A stretch of 64,000 bases of DNA from Pseudomonas parafulva NBRC 16636 = DSM 17004 (GCF_000730645.1 NZ_BBIU01000028.1:1-64000); one strand, 5' to 3'. Shown: positions 1 to 9,056, counted from the stretch's first letter. Notes: generated by a model not told the origin, from the letters alone. Numbers and translations are program-made.

Positions 1-303
1 AAGCCAGGTTCGGTCAAGCCGCACACCAAGTTCACCGCAGAAGTCTACGTCCTGTCGAAGGAAGAAGGCGGCCGTCACACGCCGTTCTTCAAAGGCTACC
101 GTCCTCAGTTCTACTTCCGTACCACTGACGTGACCGGTAACTGCGAACTGCCGGAAGGCGTTGAAATGGTAATGCCAGGTGACAACATTCAGATGACTGT
201 TACCCTGATCAAAACCATCGCAATGGAAGACGGTCTGCGCTTCGCTATCCGTGAAGGCGGTCGTACCGTCGGCGCCGGCGTTGTGGCCAAAATCATCGAG
301 TAA
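1..303 (+). CDS. tuf: Elongation factor Tu, C-terminal part (cut by window edge)
   Basis: These are the last 100 residues of EF-Tu, the GTPase that carries aminoacyl-tRNA to the ribosomal A site. The reading frame is open from base 1, so the GTP-binding domain lies to the left of the window and the gene is not truncated in the genome as far as can be seen. The visible part is domain 3, with [17 protein letters not shown] near residue 30 of the fragment and the typical end VVAKIIE. Its place directly before rpsJ fits the tuf copy that closes the str operon (rpsL-rpsG-fusA-tuf). A strong intrinsic terminator starts about 20 bases after the stop. Confidence 0.97.
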
Positions 304-324
304 TCACTCGACCGATTGAAAAAA

Positions 325-349
325 CCCCCGCTCAGCGGGGGTTTTTTTT
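325..349 (+). terminator. Intrinsic terminator after tuf
   Basis: A perfect 7-bp stem CCCCCGC / GCGGGGG with a TCA loop (325-341) is followed by eight T residues. It separates the str operon from the S10 operon promoter that begins a few bases later. Confidence 0.95.
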
Positions 350-355
350 ATTGGG

Positions 356-384
356 TTGACACTAATTGGGGGCGTCTATAGAAT
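356..384 (+). promoter_or_regulatory. Sigma-70-type promoter of the S10 operon
   Basis: A perfect TTGACA (356-361) is separated by 17 bases from TAGAAT (379-384), just after the tuf terminator and 60 bases before rpsJ. It is the obvious promoter for the rpsJ-rpsQ genes and perhaps for the genes beyond. Confidence 0.85.
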
Positions 385-444
385 CACGCCTCCTTTTAGC
401 GGGCGTAGTGCGTCCGTTGGGAACAGCCTGGAGTCTGAAATCCA

Positions 445-756
445 ATGCAAAATCAGCAAATCCGAATCAGGTTGAAGGCTTTCGACCATCGCCTGATCGA
501 CCAATCCACCCAGGAAATCGTGGAAACCGCGAAACGTACTGGTGCACAAGTGCGTGGTCCAATTCCACTGCCTACCCGCAAAGAGCGTTTCACCGTTCTG
601 GTCTCCCCGCACGTCAACAAAGACGCGCGTGACCAGTACGAGATTCGCACTCATAAGCGTGTTCTGGACATCGTCCAGCCAACGGATAAAACCGTTGATG
701 CGCTGATGAAGCTTGATCTGGCGGCAGGTGTGGAAGTACAGATCAGCCTCGGCTAA
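445..756 (+). CDS. rpsJ: 30S ribosomal protein S10 (NusE)
   Basis: S10 sits in the 30S head and also acts as NusE, which pairs with NusB in antitermination; a nusB gene lies at 46812 in this same window. The protein is 103 aa, the usual length, and shows the family landmarks [14 protein letters not shown] near the N terminus and a C-terminal region ending VEVQISLG. It is the first gene of the S10 operon and lies about 60 bases downstream of a consensus promoter. An upstream overlapping reading frame has no family match and is ignored. Confidence 0.98.
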
Positions 757-836
757 GACTTCGGTCTAGTCGTGTAACGCTCTGAAATGGGCGGCCATAG
801 CGGGTGAAAGCCCCGTACACTCATGAGGTTTACAAC

Positions 837-1472
837 ATGACTATTGGTGTAATCGGTCGCAAGTGCGGTATGACCCGCATTTTCACCGAAGAAGGTGTCT
901 CCATTCCGGTCACGGTCATCGAGATCGAGCCGAATCGTGTCACCCAGTTCAAAACTGAAGAAACCGATGGCTACCGTGCAGTGCAAGTCACTGTCGGCGA
1001 GCGTCGTGCTTCGCGTGTGACTGCCGCTCAGGCAGGCCACTTCGCCAAGGCCAACGTTGCCGCTGGTCGCGGTGTTTGGGAGTTCCGTCTTGAAGAAGGC
1101 GATTTCCAGGCTGGCGATCTGATCAAAGCTGAACTCTTCGCTGCAGGCCAGCTGGTAGACGTTACTGGTCAGTCCAAAGGTAAAGGCTTCGCCGGTACCA
1201 TCAAGCGCTGGAACTTCCGTGGCCAGGACAACACCCACGGTAACTCCGTGTCGCACCGTGTCCCAGGTTCCATCGGCCAGTGCCAGACTCCTGGTCGTGT
1301 GTTCAAGGGCAAGAAAATGTCCGGTCACATGGGCGCCGAGCGCGTGACTGTGCAGTCCCTGGAAGTTGTTCGCGTAGACGCTGAGCGCAACCTGCTGCTC
1401 GTCAAAGGTGCCGTTCCAGGCGCTACTGGCGGCGACGTGGTTGTACGTCCAGCTGTCAAGGCTCGCGGTTAA
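837..1472 (+). CDS. rplC: 50S ribosomal protein L3
   Basis: L3 is an early-assembly 23S rRNA-binding protein reaching toward the peptidyl transferase centre. I start it at 837 (MTIGVIGRKCGM), which matches the family N terminus; the frame stays open 33 bases further upstream, but that extension is not conserved. The product is 211 aa. The GQCQTPG segment holds the glutamine that PrmB methylates in E. coli L3. Gene order rpsJ-rplC-rplD is the standard S10 operon order. Confidence 0.97.
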   Translation: MTIGVIGRKCGMTRIFTEEGVSIPVTVIEIEPNRVTQFKTEETDGYRAVQVTVGERRASRVTAAQAGHFAKANVAAGRGVWEFRLEEGDFQAGDLIKAELFAAGQLVDVTGQSKGKGFAGTIKRWNFRGQDNTHGNSVSHRVPGSIGQCQTPGRVFKGKKMSGHMGAERVTVQSLEVVRVDAERNLLLVKGAVPGATGGDVVVRPAVKARG

Positions 1473-1484
1473 GGGGAAACTGAC

Positions 1485-2087
1485 ATGCAACTTAATGTAA
1501 ATGACGCTCAGGCGATCGAAGTTTCCGAACTGACTTTCGGTGGCGAATTCAACGAGACGCTGGTACACCAAGCAGTCGTGGCCTACATGGCCGGCGGCCG
1601 TCAGGGCACCAAGCAGCAAAAGACCCGTTCCGACGTGGCTGGTGGCGGTAAGCGCCCATGGCGTCAGAAGGGTACTGGCCGTGCTCGTGCTGGTACCACT
1701 CGTGGTCCGATCTGGCGTGGCGGTGGTGTTACCTTCGCAGCTCGCCCTCAAGATCACTCGCAGAAGCTCAACAAGAAGATGTATCGCGCTGCCCTGCGCT
1801 CCATCCTCGCTGAGCTGGTGCGTAGCGACCGTCTGGTCGTGGTTCAGGACTTCGCTGTTGAAGCACCGAAAACCAAAGATCTGCTGAACAAGCTGAACGG
1901 CATGGGTCTGAGCGATGTGTTGATCGTTTCCGACGCTGTTGATCAGAACCTGTACCTGGCTGCTCGTAACCTGCCGCACGTCGATGTACGTGACGTACAA
2001 GGTTCCGACCCGGTCAGTCTGATCGCATACGAGAAAGTGTTGATCACTGTCTCGGCCGTGAAGAAATTCGAGGAGCTGCTGGGATGA
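1485..2087 (+). CDS. rplD: 50S ribosomal protein L4
   Basis: L4 binds 23S rRNA and lines the peptide exit tunnel with its long internal loop; the loop is visible as the basic stretch [18 protein letters not shown] around residues 50-67. Length is 200 aa against 201 in E. coli. In E. coli L4 represses its own operon by acting on the S10 leader. Whether this operon is controlled in that way cannot be read from the short leader here. The stop codon overlaps the start of rplW by 4 bases. Confidence 0.97.
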
Positions 2088-2383
2088 ACCAGGAACGCGT
2101 ATTTAAAGTCCTCCTTGGCCCGCACGTTTCCGAGAAGGCTACCGTTCTGGCTGAGAAAAAAGGCCAGTTCGTATTCAAGGTTGCTACCGATGCAACCAAG
2201 CTGGAAATCAAGAAAGCTGTCGAAGGCCTGTTCAACGTAAAAGTTGAAAACGTGTCGACTGTTAACGTTCTGGGTAAAACCAAGCGTACCGCACGTGGTC
2301 TGGGCAAGCGTAATGACTGGAAGAAGGCGATCGTCTCCCTTCAGCCAGGCCAAGATCTCGATTTCAGCAGCAGTGCTGAGTAA
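2084..2383 (+). CDS. rplW: 50S ribosomal protein L23
   Basis: L23 lies at the tunnel exit and is the docking site for trigger factor and SRP. The 99-aa product has the family pattern [15 protein letters not shown] at the N terminus and a central [15 protein letters not shown] strand-loop. It begins with ATG overlapping the rplD stop (ATGA), which suggests translational coupling. Confidence 0.97.
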
Positions 2384-2397
2384 GGAAGGGGTGCATC

Positions 2398-3222
2398 ATG
2401 GCAATCGTTAAATGCAAACCGACTTCCCCTGGCCGCCGTTTCGTGGTCAAGGTGGTCAACAAGGAGCTGCACAAAGGCGCTCCTCACGCACCGCTGCTCG
2501 AGAAGAAATCGAAGTCTGGTGGTCGTAACAACAATGGCCGTATTACCACGCGTCACGTCGGTGGTGGTCATAAGCAGCATTACCGTCTGGTCGACTTCCG
2601 TCGCAACGACAAAGATGGCATCCCCGCCACTGTCGAGCGTATCGAATACGATCCAAACCGTACTGCTCACATCGCCCTGCTGTGCTACGCAGACGGTGAG
2701 CGTCGCTACATCATCGCCCCTAAAGGCGTGAGCGCTGGCGACCAGCTGATCGCAGGTGCACTGGCCCCAATCAAGGCCGGTAACTCCCTGCAGCTGCGCA
2801 ACATTCCAGTAGGTAGCACCATTCACGGCATCGAACTGAAGCCGGGTAAAGGTGCACAGATCGCTCGTTCCGCTGGTGCCTCGGCTCAGCTGATCGCTCG
2901 CGAAGGTGTCTACGTGACCCTGCGTCTGCGCTCTGGTGAAATGCGTAAAGTCCTGGCTGAGTGCCGTGCGACCCTGGGCGAAGTCTCGAACTCCGAGCAC
3001 AGCCTGCGTTCGCTGGGTAAAGCTGGTGCCAAACGCTGGCGCGGCGTTCGCCCAACCGTTCGTGGTGTTGCCATGAACCCGGTTGACCACCCACATGGTG
3101 GTGGTGAAGGTCGTACCTCCGGTGGTCGTCATCCGGTATCGCCATGGGGCTTCCCAACCAAGGGTGCTAAAACCCGTGGTAATAAGCGTACCGACAACAT
3201 GATCGTCCGTCGTCGCAAGTAA
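2398..3222 (+). CDS. rplB: 50S ribosomal protein L2
   Basis: L2 is needed for subunit joining and supports the peptidyl transferase centre. The 274-aa product is full length. The C-terminal signature NPVDHPHGGGEG contains the highly conserved histidine associated with peptidyl transfer activity. It lies 14 bases after rplW with a clear AAGGAAGGGG Shine-Dalgarno sequence. Confidence 0.98.
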   Translation: MAIVKCKPTSPGRRFVVKVVNKELHKGAPHAPLLEKKSKSGGRNNNGRITTRHVGGGHKQHYRLVDFRRNDKDGIPATVERIEYDPNRTAHIALLCYADGERRYIIAPKGVSAGDQLIAGALAPIKAGNSLQLRNIPVGSTIHGIELKPGKGAQIARSAGASAQLIAREGVYVTLRLRSGEMRKVLAECRATLGEVSNSEHSLRSLGKAGAKRWRGVRPTVRGVAMNPVDHPHGGGEGRTSGGRHPVSPWGFPTKGAKTRGNKRTDNMIVRRRK

Positions 3223-3238
3223 CTAGAGGGATACGACA

Positions 3239-3514
3239 GTGCCACGTTCTCTGAAAAAAGGTCCTTTTATCGATCTTCACCTCTTGAAGAAGATCGAAGT
3301 GGCGGTGGAGAAGAACGATCGCAAGCCAGTTAAAACCTGGTCGCGCCGTTCGATGATCCTGCCACAAATGGTCGGTCTGACCATCGCCGTACACAACGGT
3401 CGTCAACACGTCCCCGTTCTGGTGAACGAAGACATGGTCGGCCACAAACTGGGCGAGTTCGCCGGTACCCGCACCTACCGCGGGCACGTGGCTGACAAGA
3501 AAGCCAAGCGTTAA
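3239..3514 (+). CDS. rpsS: 30S ribosomal protein S19
   Basis: S19 lies in the 30S head and works with S13 near the A site. It starts with GTG at 3239, giving [18 protein letters not shown], the conserved N terminus; the GAGGGATACGACA leader supports that start. The length is 91 aa. The end [16 protein letters not shown] is typical of the family. Confidence 0.97.
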
Positions 3515-3525
3515 GGGGTAAGGAA

Positions 3526-3858
3526 ATGGAAGTAGCCGCTAAGTTGTCGGGCGCTCGCATCTCCGCCCAGAAAGCCCGCTTGGTCGCCGACCAGATCCGC
3601 GGGAAGAAGGTGGGCGAAGCGCTCAACCTGTTGGCCTTCAGCAGCAAAAAAGCCGCTGAAATCATGAAGAAAGTCCTCGAGTCGGCCGTAGCCAACGCCG
3701 AACACAACGAAGGCGCAGACGTTGATGACCTGAAGGTCTCCACCGTTTTCGTCAACGAAGGGCGTTCGCTGAAGCGCATCATGCCACGTGCCAAAGGCCG
3801 TGCTGATCGCATCGTCAAGCGGTCTTGCCATATCACTGTCAAGGTTGCGGACAAGTAA
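3526..3858 (+). CDS. rplV: 50S ribosomal protein L22
   Basis: L22 contributes a beta-hairpin to the narrow part of the exit tunnel, where some macrolide-resistance changes occur. The hairpin region [17 protein letters not shown] is intact, and the 110-aa length matches E. coli. It follows rpsS by 11 bases and keeps the standard order rpsS-rplV-rpsC. Confidence 0.97.
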
Positions 3859-3871
3859 CGGAGTCGATCAG

Positions 3872-4558
3872 ATGGGTCAGAAAGTACATCCCACTGGCAT
3901 TCGCCTGGGAATCGTCAAGGAGCACACCTCCGTCTGGTACGCAGACGGTGCTACTTACGCAGATTACCTGTTGAAGGATCTGAAAACGCGTGAGTACCTC
4001 CACGACAAACTAAAAAGCGCGTCCGTAAGCCGTATCGATATTCATCGTCCGGCTCAAACTGCACGCATCACCATCCACACCGCTCGTCCCGGTATCGTTA
4101 TCGGCAAGAAGGGTGAGGATGTCGAGAAGCTGCGTCAGGACCTGACCAAGCAGATGGGTGTGCCTGTGCACATCAACATCGAAGAGATCCGCAAGCCGGA
4201 ACTCGACGCCATGCTGGTTGCGCAAAGCGTAGCTCAGCAGCTGGAACGCCGCGTAATGTTCCGTCGCGCCATGAAGCGCGCCGTGCAGAACGCCATGCGT
4301 ATTGGTGCCAAGGGCATCAAGATCCAGGTGAGCGGTCGTCTCGGCGGCGCTGAGATTGCTCGTACCGAGTGGTATCGCGAAGGTCGTGTGCCCCTGCACA
4401 CCCTGCGTGCCGATATCGACTACAACACCTACGAAGCTCACACCACTTACGGTGTGATCGGTGTGAAGGTTTGGATCTTCAAAGGCGAAGTAATTGGTGG
4501 TCGCCAAGAAGAACTGAAACCACAAGCACCAGCGCCTCGTAAAAAAGCTGCTAAGTAA
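3872..4558 (+). CDS. rpsC: 30S ribosomal protein S3
   Basis: S3 forms part of the mRNA entry channel and its helicase with S4 and S5. I start it at 3872 (MGQKVHPTGIRLG), the invariant N terminus. The frame extends 84 bases further upstream into rplV, but that extension is not conserved. The product is 228 aa. The KH domain motif VIGKKGEDVEKL is visible near residue 66. An Ala/Pro/Lys-rich tail ends the protein. Confidence 0.97.
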   Translation: MGQKVHPTGIRLGIVKEHTSVWYADGATYADYLLKDLKTREYLHDKLKSASVSRIDIHRPAQTARITIHTARPGIVIGKKGEDVEKLRQDLTKQMGVPVHINIEEIRKPELDAMLVAQSVAQQLERRVMFRRAMKRAVQNAMRIGAKGIKIQVSGRLGGAEIARTEWYREGRVPLHTLRADIDYNTYEAHTTYGVIGVKVWIFKGEVIGGRQEELKPQAPAPRKKAAK

Positions 4559-4570
4559 GGGGTACGCCAA

Positions 4571-4984
4571 ATGTTGCAACCAAAGCGTACAAAATTCCGC
4601 AAGCAGATGACTGGCCACAACCGTGGTCTGGCACTGCGCGGTAGCAAAGTCAGCTTCGGCGAATTCGCCCTGAAAGCTGTTGCTCGCGGTCGCCTCACCG
4701 CTCGCCAGATCGAGTCCGCACGTCGTGCGCTGACCCGTCACGTAAAACGTGGCGGCAAGATCTGGATCCGTGTGTTCCCGGACAAGCCGATCTCCAAAAA
4801 GCCTCTTGAGGTTCGTATGGGTAAAGGTAAGGGTTCCGTGGAGTACTGGGTTGCCCAGATCCAGCCAGGTAAAGTCCTGTACGAGATCGAGGGTGTTTCT
4901 GAAGAGCTGGCGCGCGAAGCTTTCGCCCTGGCTGCTGCAAAGCTGCCTCTCGCCACCTCCTTTGTTAAGCGGACGGTGATGTGA
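4571..4984 (+). CDS. rplP: 50S ribosomal protein L16
   Basis: L16 helps to organise the A-site region of the 50S subunit. The N terminus [19 protein letters not shown] and the 137-aa length are typical. It contains the [11 protein letters not shown] segment that includes the arginine hydroxylated by YcfD/RoxA in enteric bacteria. Its TGA stop overlaps the rpmC ATG. Confidence 0.97.
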
Positions 4985-5175
4985 TGAAAGCGAATGAACT
5001 TCGTGAAAAATCGGCACAGCAGCTGAACGAGCAACTGCTCGGCTTGCTGCGCGACCAGTTCAATCTGCGCATGCAGAAAGCAACTGGCCAGTTGGGGCAG
5101 TCGCACCTGCTCTCGCAAGTTAAGCGTGACATCGCTCGCGTGAAAACTGTGCTCAACCAGCAGGCAGGTAAGTGA
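4984..5175 (+). CDS. rpmC: 50S ribosomal protein L29
   Basis: L29 is a small two-helix protein next to L23 at the tunnel exit. I choose the ATG at 4984 ([14 protein letters not shown]), giving 63 aa as in E. coli, rather than the GTG one codon upstream. The ATG overlaps the rplP stop (ATGA), which suggests coupled translation. Confidence 0.96.
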
Positions 5176-5177
5176 TC

Positions 5178-5444
5178 ATGGCTGAAGCTGAAAAAACCGT
5201 CCGTACGCTGACTGGCCGTGTCGTCAGCGACAAAATGGACAAGACCATCACCGTTCTGATCGAGCGTCGCGTCAAGCACCCGATCTACGGTAAATACGTT
5301 AAGCGTTCGACTAAGCTGCACGCGCACGACGAAACCAACCAGTGCAAAATCGGCGACAAGGTTTCCATTACCGAAACCCGTCCGCTGGCCAAGACCAAGT
5401 CCTGGGCACTGGTTGAAGTCCTCGAACGCGCTGTTGAAGTCTAA
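5178..5444 (+). CDS. rpsQ: 30S ribosomal protein S17
   Basis: S17 is a primary 16S rRNA-binding OB-fold protein. The ATG at 5178 (MAEAEKTVRTLTGRVVSDKM) gives 88 aa. A GTG two codons earlier is also in frame, but it overlaps the rpmC stop and is less like known N termini. The motif HDETNQCKIGDKVSI...TRPLAK is typical. It is the last gene of the classical S10 operon. Confidence 0.96.
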   Translation: MAEAEKTVRTLTGRVVSDKMDKTITVLIERRVKHPIYGKYVKRSTKLHAHDETNQCKIGDKVSITETRPLAKTKSWALVEVLERAVEV

Positions 5445-5467
5445 GGGCTAGGGGTCGGAGAAATTTT

Positions 5468-5836
5468 ATGATTCAGACTCAATCCATGCTCGATGTGGCC
5501 GATAACAGCGGCGCTCGTCGCGTCATGTGCATCAAGGTGCTCGGCGGTTCGCACCGTCGTTACGCCGGCATCGGTGACATCATCAAAGTTACCGTCAAGG
5601 AAGCGATTCCGCGCGGTAAGGTCAAAAAAGGCCAGGTGATGACCGCTGTTGTTGTGCGCACCCGTCACGGTGTTCGTCGCGCCGACGGTTCCATCATTCG
5701 TTTCGACGGCAACGCTGCTGTTCTGCTGAACAACAAGCAAGAGCCGATCGGCACTCGCATCTTCGGGCCAGTGACCCGTGAACTTCGTACCGAGAAGTTC
5801 ATGAAGATCGTCTCGCTCGCCCCTGAAGTGCTGTAA
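5468..5836 (+). CDS. rplN: 50S ribosomal protein L14
   Basis: L14 forms part of the intersubunit bridge and is the RsfS docking site. The 122-aa product begins [21 protein letters not shown], as expected. It opens the spc gene set. No separate promoter or terminator is visible in the 23 bases after rpsQ, so S10 and spc genes are probably read together here. Confidence 0.97.
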
Positions 5837-5847
5837 GGAGATCCGAC

Positions 5848-6162
5848 ATGCAAAAGATTCGTCGTGACGACGAGATCATCGTGATCGCCGGCAAAGACAA
5901 AGGTAAGCGCGGTAAGGTGCTGAAGGTTCTCGCTGACGACCGTCTGGTCATCGGTGGCGTGAACCTGGTCAAGCGTCATACCAAGCCTAACCCGATGGCG
6001 GGCGTTCAGGGCGGTATCGTCGAGAAAGAAGCGCCTCTGCACGCTTCCAACGTTGCCATCTTCAACGGTGAAACCAACAAGGCTGACCGCGTTGGTTTCA
6101 AAGTAGAAGACGGTAAGAAAATTCGTGTCTTCAAGTCGACCCAAAAAGCGGTTGATGCTTGA
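5848..6162 (+). CDS. rplX: 50S ribosomal protein L24
   Basis: L24 starts 50S assembly by binding the 5' domain of 23S rRNA. The KOW motif is visible as [16 protein letters not shown] near residues 12-27. The product is 104 aa, the usual length. A good Shine-Dalgarno sequence (AAGGAG) lies 8 bases before the ATG. Confidence 0.97.
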
Positions 6163-6182
6163 ACACTGCTAGGTAGAAGACC

Positions 6183-6722
6183 ATGGCACGACTGAAAGAG
6201 ATTTACCGGAACGAAATCGCTCCTAAGCTTAAGGAAGAACTTAAGCTGTCGAACGTGATGGAAGTTCCGCGCGTTACCAAAATCACCCTGAACATGGGTC
6301 TGGGCGAAGCCATCGGTGACAAGAAAGTCATCGAGCACGCTGTTGCCGACCTGGAAAAGATCACCGGTCAAAAGCCGGTTGTGACCTTCGCTCGCAAATC
6401 CATCGCTGGCTTCAAAGTCCGCGAAGGCTGGCCGATCGGTGTCAAGGTGACCCTGCGTAGCGACAAGATGTACGAATTCCTGGACCGCCTGCTGGCGATC
6501 TCCCTGCCTCGGGTTCGCGACTTCCGCGGCCTGAATGCCAAGTCCTTCGATGGCCGTGGCAACTACAGCATGGGTGTGAAAGAGCAGATCATCTTCCCGG
6601 AAATCGATTACGACAAGATCGATGCTCTGCGCGGTTTGGACATCACCCTGACCACCACTGCTCGTTCGGATGACGAAGGCCGCGCTCTGCTGCGTGCTTT
6701 CAAGTTCCCGTTCCGCAACTGA
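6183..6722 (+). CDS. rplE: 50S ribosomal protein L5
   Basis: L5 binds 5S rRNA with L18 in the central protuberance. The length is 179 aa, identical to E. coli. Conserved segments are VTKITLNMGLGEA near residue 30 and MGVKEQIIFPEIDYDKI near residue 130. It lies between rplX and rpsN in the standard order. Confidence 0.97.
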   Translation: MARLKEIYRNEIAPKLKEELKLSNVMEVPRVTKITLNMGLGEAIGDKKVIEHAVADLEKITGQKPVVTFARKSIAGFKVREGWPIGVKVTLRSDKMYEFLDRLLAISLPRVRDFRGLNAKSFDGRGNYSMGVKEQIIFPEIDYDKIDALRGLDITLTTTARSDDEGRALLRAFKFPFRN

Positions 6723-6735
6723 TTGGAGTAGGAAA

Positions 6736-7041
6736 ATGGCCAAGAAGAGCATGAAAAACCGCGAGCTGAAGCGTCAGCTCACGGTAGCCAAGTACGCTAA
6801 AAAGCGTGCCGAGCTGAAAGCGACCATCGTCAACCTGAACGCTTCTCCTGAAGAGCGTTTCGCTGCCGTTGTCGCGCTGCAGAAGCAACCGCGTGATGCC
6901 AGCGCTGCACGCCTGCGCAACCGTTGCCGCCTGACCGGTCGTCCTCACGGTGTATACCGTAAGTTCGGCCTGGGCCGTAACATGCTGCGTCAAGCTGCAA
7001 TGCGTGGTGACGTACCAGGTCTGGTCAAGGCCTCCTGGTAA
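6736..7041 (+). CDS. rpsN: 30S ribosomal protein S14 (zinc-free type)
   Basis: S14 completes the 30S head near the decoding region. I start it at 6736 (MAKKSMKNRELKRQ), 13 bases after the rplE stop; the longer upstream frame is an overlap with rplE. The 101-aa product has only one cysteine (in RNRCRLTGRPHG) and no CxxC pairs, so it is the long zinc-independent C-minus form. A hairpin and possible promoter follow before rpsH. Confidence 0.96.
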   Translation: MAKKSMKNRELKRQLTVAKYAKKRAELKATIVNLNASPEERFAAVVALQKQPRDASAARLRNRCRLTGRPHGVYRKFGLGRNMLRQAAMRGDVPGLVKASW

Positions 7042-7105
7042 GCACTGCTGGTGTGATCCCGGTGGAAGGGGAGCAATCTTCCGACCGCCGGTGACCTCGC
7101 CCACA

Positions 7106-7130
7106 AACAAGCCCCTCTATGGGGCTTGTT
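7106..7130 (+). terminator. Internal hairpin between rpsN and rpsH
   Basis: A perfect 10-bp stem AACAAGCCCC / GGGGCTTGTT with a TCTAT loop is followed by TCGTTTC. This looks like a weak or partial intrinsic terminator inside the spc gene set, in a 209-base gap that is unusually long for this cluster. Confidence 0.6.
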
Positions 7131-7154
7131 TCGTTTCTGCGTTGTGTCTAGAAT
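7126..7154 (+). promoter_or_regulatory. Possible promoter upstream of rpsH
   Basis: TTGTTT (7126-7131) and TAGAAT (7149-7154) are 17 bases apart, with the start of rpsH 96 bases downstream of the -10. The -35 lies in the 3' arm of the hairpin, so the hairpin and promoter form one junction. Confidence 0.5.
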
Positions 7155-7250
7155 GACCGGCTCACCTGGGCCTGGGTACTTTGCCCTGCCTGCTCAGGTG
7201 GTTGTGATAGCCGCAAGGCTAATAATTCTTGTATCAGGAGCATCTAGCCC

Positions 7251-7643
7251 ATGAGTATGCAGGACCCGTTAGCGGACATGCTAACTCGCATCCGTAATGC
7301 CCAGATGGCTGAAAAGTCCGTCGTAAGCATGCCTTCTTCTACCCTGAAGGTCGCGGTTGCCAAAGTTCTGAAGGACGAAGGTTACATCGCCGGCTACCAG
7401 GTAACTGGTGAGGCCAAGCCTTCCTTGTCGATCGAACTGAAGTACTTCGAAGGCCGTCCGGTCATCGAGGAACTGAAGCGCTCCAGCCGTCCAGGCCTGC
7501 GCCAGTACAAGTCCGTCACAGACCTGCCGAAAGTACGTGGCGGTTTGGGCGTGTCTATCGTCTCCACCAACAAAGGTGTGATGACTGATCGCGCTGCGCG
7601 CGCTGCCGGTGTCGGCGGCGAAGTTCTGTGCACAGTGTTCTAA
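7251..7643 (+). CDS. rpsH: 30S ribosomal protein S8
   Basis: S8 is a primary binder of the 16S central domain and, in E. coli, represses the spc operon. The 130-aa length matches E. coli. The N terminus [18 protein letters not shown] and the end GGEVLCTVF are typical. It is preceded by a strong AGGAG and by a 209-base spacer containing a hairpin and a candidate promoter. Confidence 0.97.
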
Positions 7644-7655
7644 GGGGAGATAGGC

Positions 7656-8189
7656 ATGTCTCGCGTCGCTAAGAACCCCGTTAAGCTGCCATCAGGCGTC
7701 GAAGTCAAATTCGCCGGCCAGCAGCTTTCGGTGAAGGGTGCCAAAGGCACTCTCGAACTGAACGTTCACTCGTCTGTTGAAGTTACCGAAGAGTCTGGCG
7801 AGCTGCGTTTCGTCGCTCGCAACGGTGATCAGCAAGCTCGCGCCATGGCCGGTACCACCCGCGCTCTGGTGAACAACATGGTCCAAGGCGTAAGCCAAGG
7901 CTTCGAGCGCAAGCTCCAGCTGGTCGGTGTTGGTTACAAGGCACAGGCAAAGGGCACCGTCCTGAACTTGGCTCTGGGCTTCTCGCATCCAGTGGACTAC
8001 GAACTGCCAGCCGGTATCACCGCTGAAACCCCAAGCCAGACCGACATCCTGATCAAGGGTATCGACAAGCAGCTGGTGGGTCAGGTGGCCGCTGAAATCC
8101 GCGATTTCCGTCCGCCAGAGCCTTACAAAGGTAAAGGTGTGCGTTACGCGGATGAAGTAGTCCGTCGTAAAGAAGCCAAGAAGAAGTAG
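7656..8189 (+). CDS. rplF: 50S ribosomal protein L6
   Basis: L6 sits near the sarcin-ricin loop. The 177-aa product has the duplicated L6 fold and the C-terminal signature RPPEPYKGKGVRYADE. It follows rpsH by 12 bases with GGGGAG as its ribosome-binding site. Confidence 0.97.
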   Translation: MSRVAKNPVKLPSGVEVKFAGQQLSVKGAKGTLELNVHSSVEVTEESGELRFVARNGDQQARAMAGTTRALVNNMVQGVSQGFERKLQLVGVGYKAQAKGTVLNLALGFSHPVDYELPAGITAETPSQTDILIKGIDKQLVGQVAAEIRDFRPPEPYKGKGVRYADEVVRRKEAKKK

Positions 8190-8199
8190 GGCCTAGCAA

Positions 8200-8550
8200 A
8201 TGACCGACAAAAAAGTTACTCGACTGCGTCGCGCTCGCAAAGCACGCCTCAAGATGCACGAACTCGAAGTCGTGCGCCTGTGCGTGTTCCGCTCCTCGCA
8301 GCACATCTATGCCCAGGTCATTTCGGCCGACGGCAGCAAGGTTCTGGCAAGTGCCTCGACCTTGGACAAAGAACTGCGTGATGGCGCCACTGGCAACATC
8401 GACGCGGCCACTAAGGTTGGCAAGCTGGTAGCTGAGCGCGCGAAAGCCGCCGGTGTATCTCAAGTTGCCTTTGACCGTTCCGGCTTCAAGTACCATGGCC
8501 GCGTCAAAGCGCTGGCTGATGCTGCTCGTGAAGGCGGGCTGGAGTTCTAA
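8200..8550 (+). CDS. rplR: 50S ribosomal protein L18
   Basis: L18 binds 5S rRNA with L5. The basic N-terminal tail KKVTRLRRARKARLKM and the end GFKYHGRVKALADAAREGG are characteristic. The length is 116 aa. It is placed between rplF and rpsE as usual. Confidence 0.97.
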   Translation: MTDKKVTRLRRARKARLKMHELEVVRLCVFRSSQHIYAQVISADGSKVLASASTLDKELRDGATGNIDAATKVGKLVAERAKAAGVSQVAFDRSGFKYHGRVKALADAAREGGLEF

Positions 8551-8553
8551 GTT

Positions 8554-9054
8554 ATGGCAAATAACGATCAAAAGCGCGACGAAGGCTACATCGAGAAGCT
8601 GGTTCAAGTTAACCGCGTTGCCAAAACCGTAAAAGGCGGCCGTATCTTCACCTTCACCGCGCTGACCGTGGTAGGTGATGGTAAAGGTCGTGTTGGCTTC
8701 GGCCGTGGCAAATCGCGCGAAGTACCTGCTGCGATCCAGAAAGCCATGGAAGCTGCTCGCCGCAACATGATCCAGGTTGACCTGAAGGGCACCACCCTGC
8801 AGTACGCCACCAAGGCTGCCCACGGCGCCTCGAAGGTTTACATGCAGCCTGCTTCGGAAGGTACCGGTATCATCGCCGGTGGCGCAATGCGTGCTGTCCT
8901 GGAAGTTGCTGGTGTTCAGAACGTTCTGGCCAAGTGCTACGGTTCGACCAACCCAGTGAACGTGGTTTACGCCACCTTCAAGGGTCTGAAAGCCATGCAA
9001 TCTCCTGAATCCATTGCTGCCAAGCGCGGCAAGAGCGTCGAGGAGATCTTCTGA
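8554..9054 (+). CDS. rpsE: 30S ribosomal protein S5
   Basis: S5 contributes to decoding fidelity and to mRNA entry. The dsRNA-binding-like N domain contains VNRVAKTVKGGRIFTF around residues 19-34, where spectinomycin-resistance changes are known in the family. The product is 166 aa. The spacing to rplR is only 3 bases. Confidence 0.97.
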   Translation: MANNDQKRDEGYIEKLVQVNRVAKTVKGGRIFTFTALTVVGDGKGRVGFGRGKSREVPAAIQKAMEAARRNMIQVDLKGTTLQYATKAAHGASKVYMQPASEGTGIIAGGAMRAVLEVAGVQNVLAKCYGSTNPVNVVYATFKGLKAMQSPESIAAKRGKSVEEIF

Positions 9055-9056
9055 TC

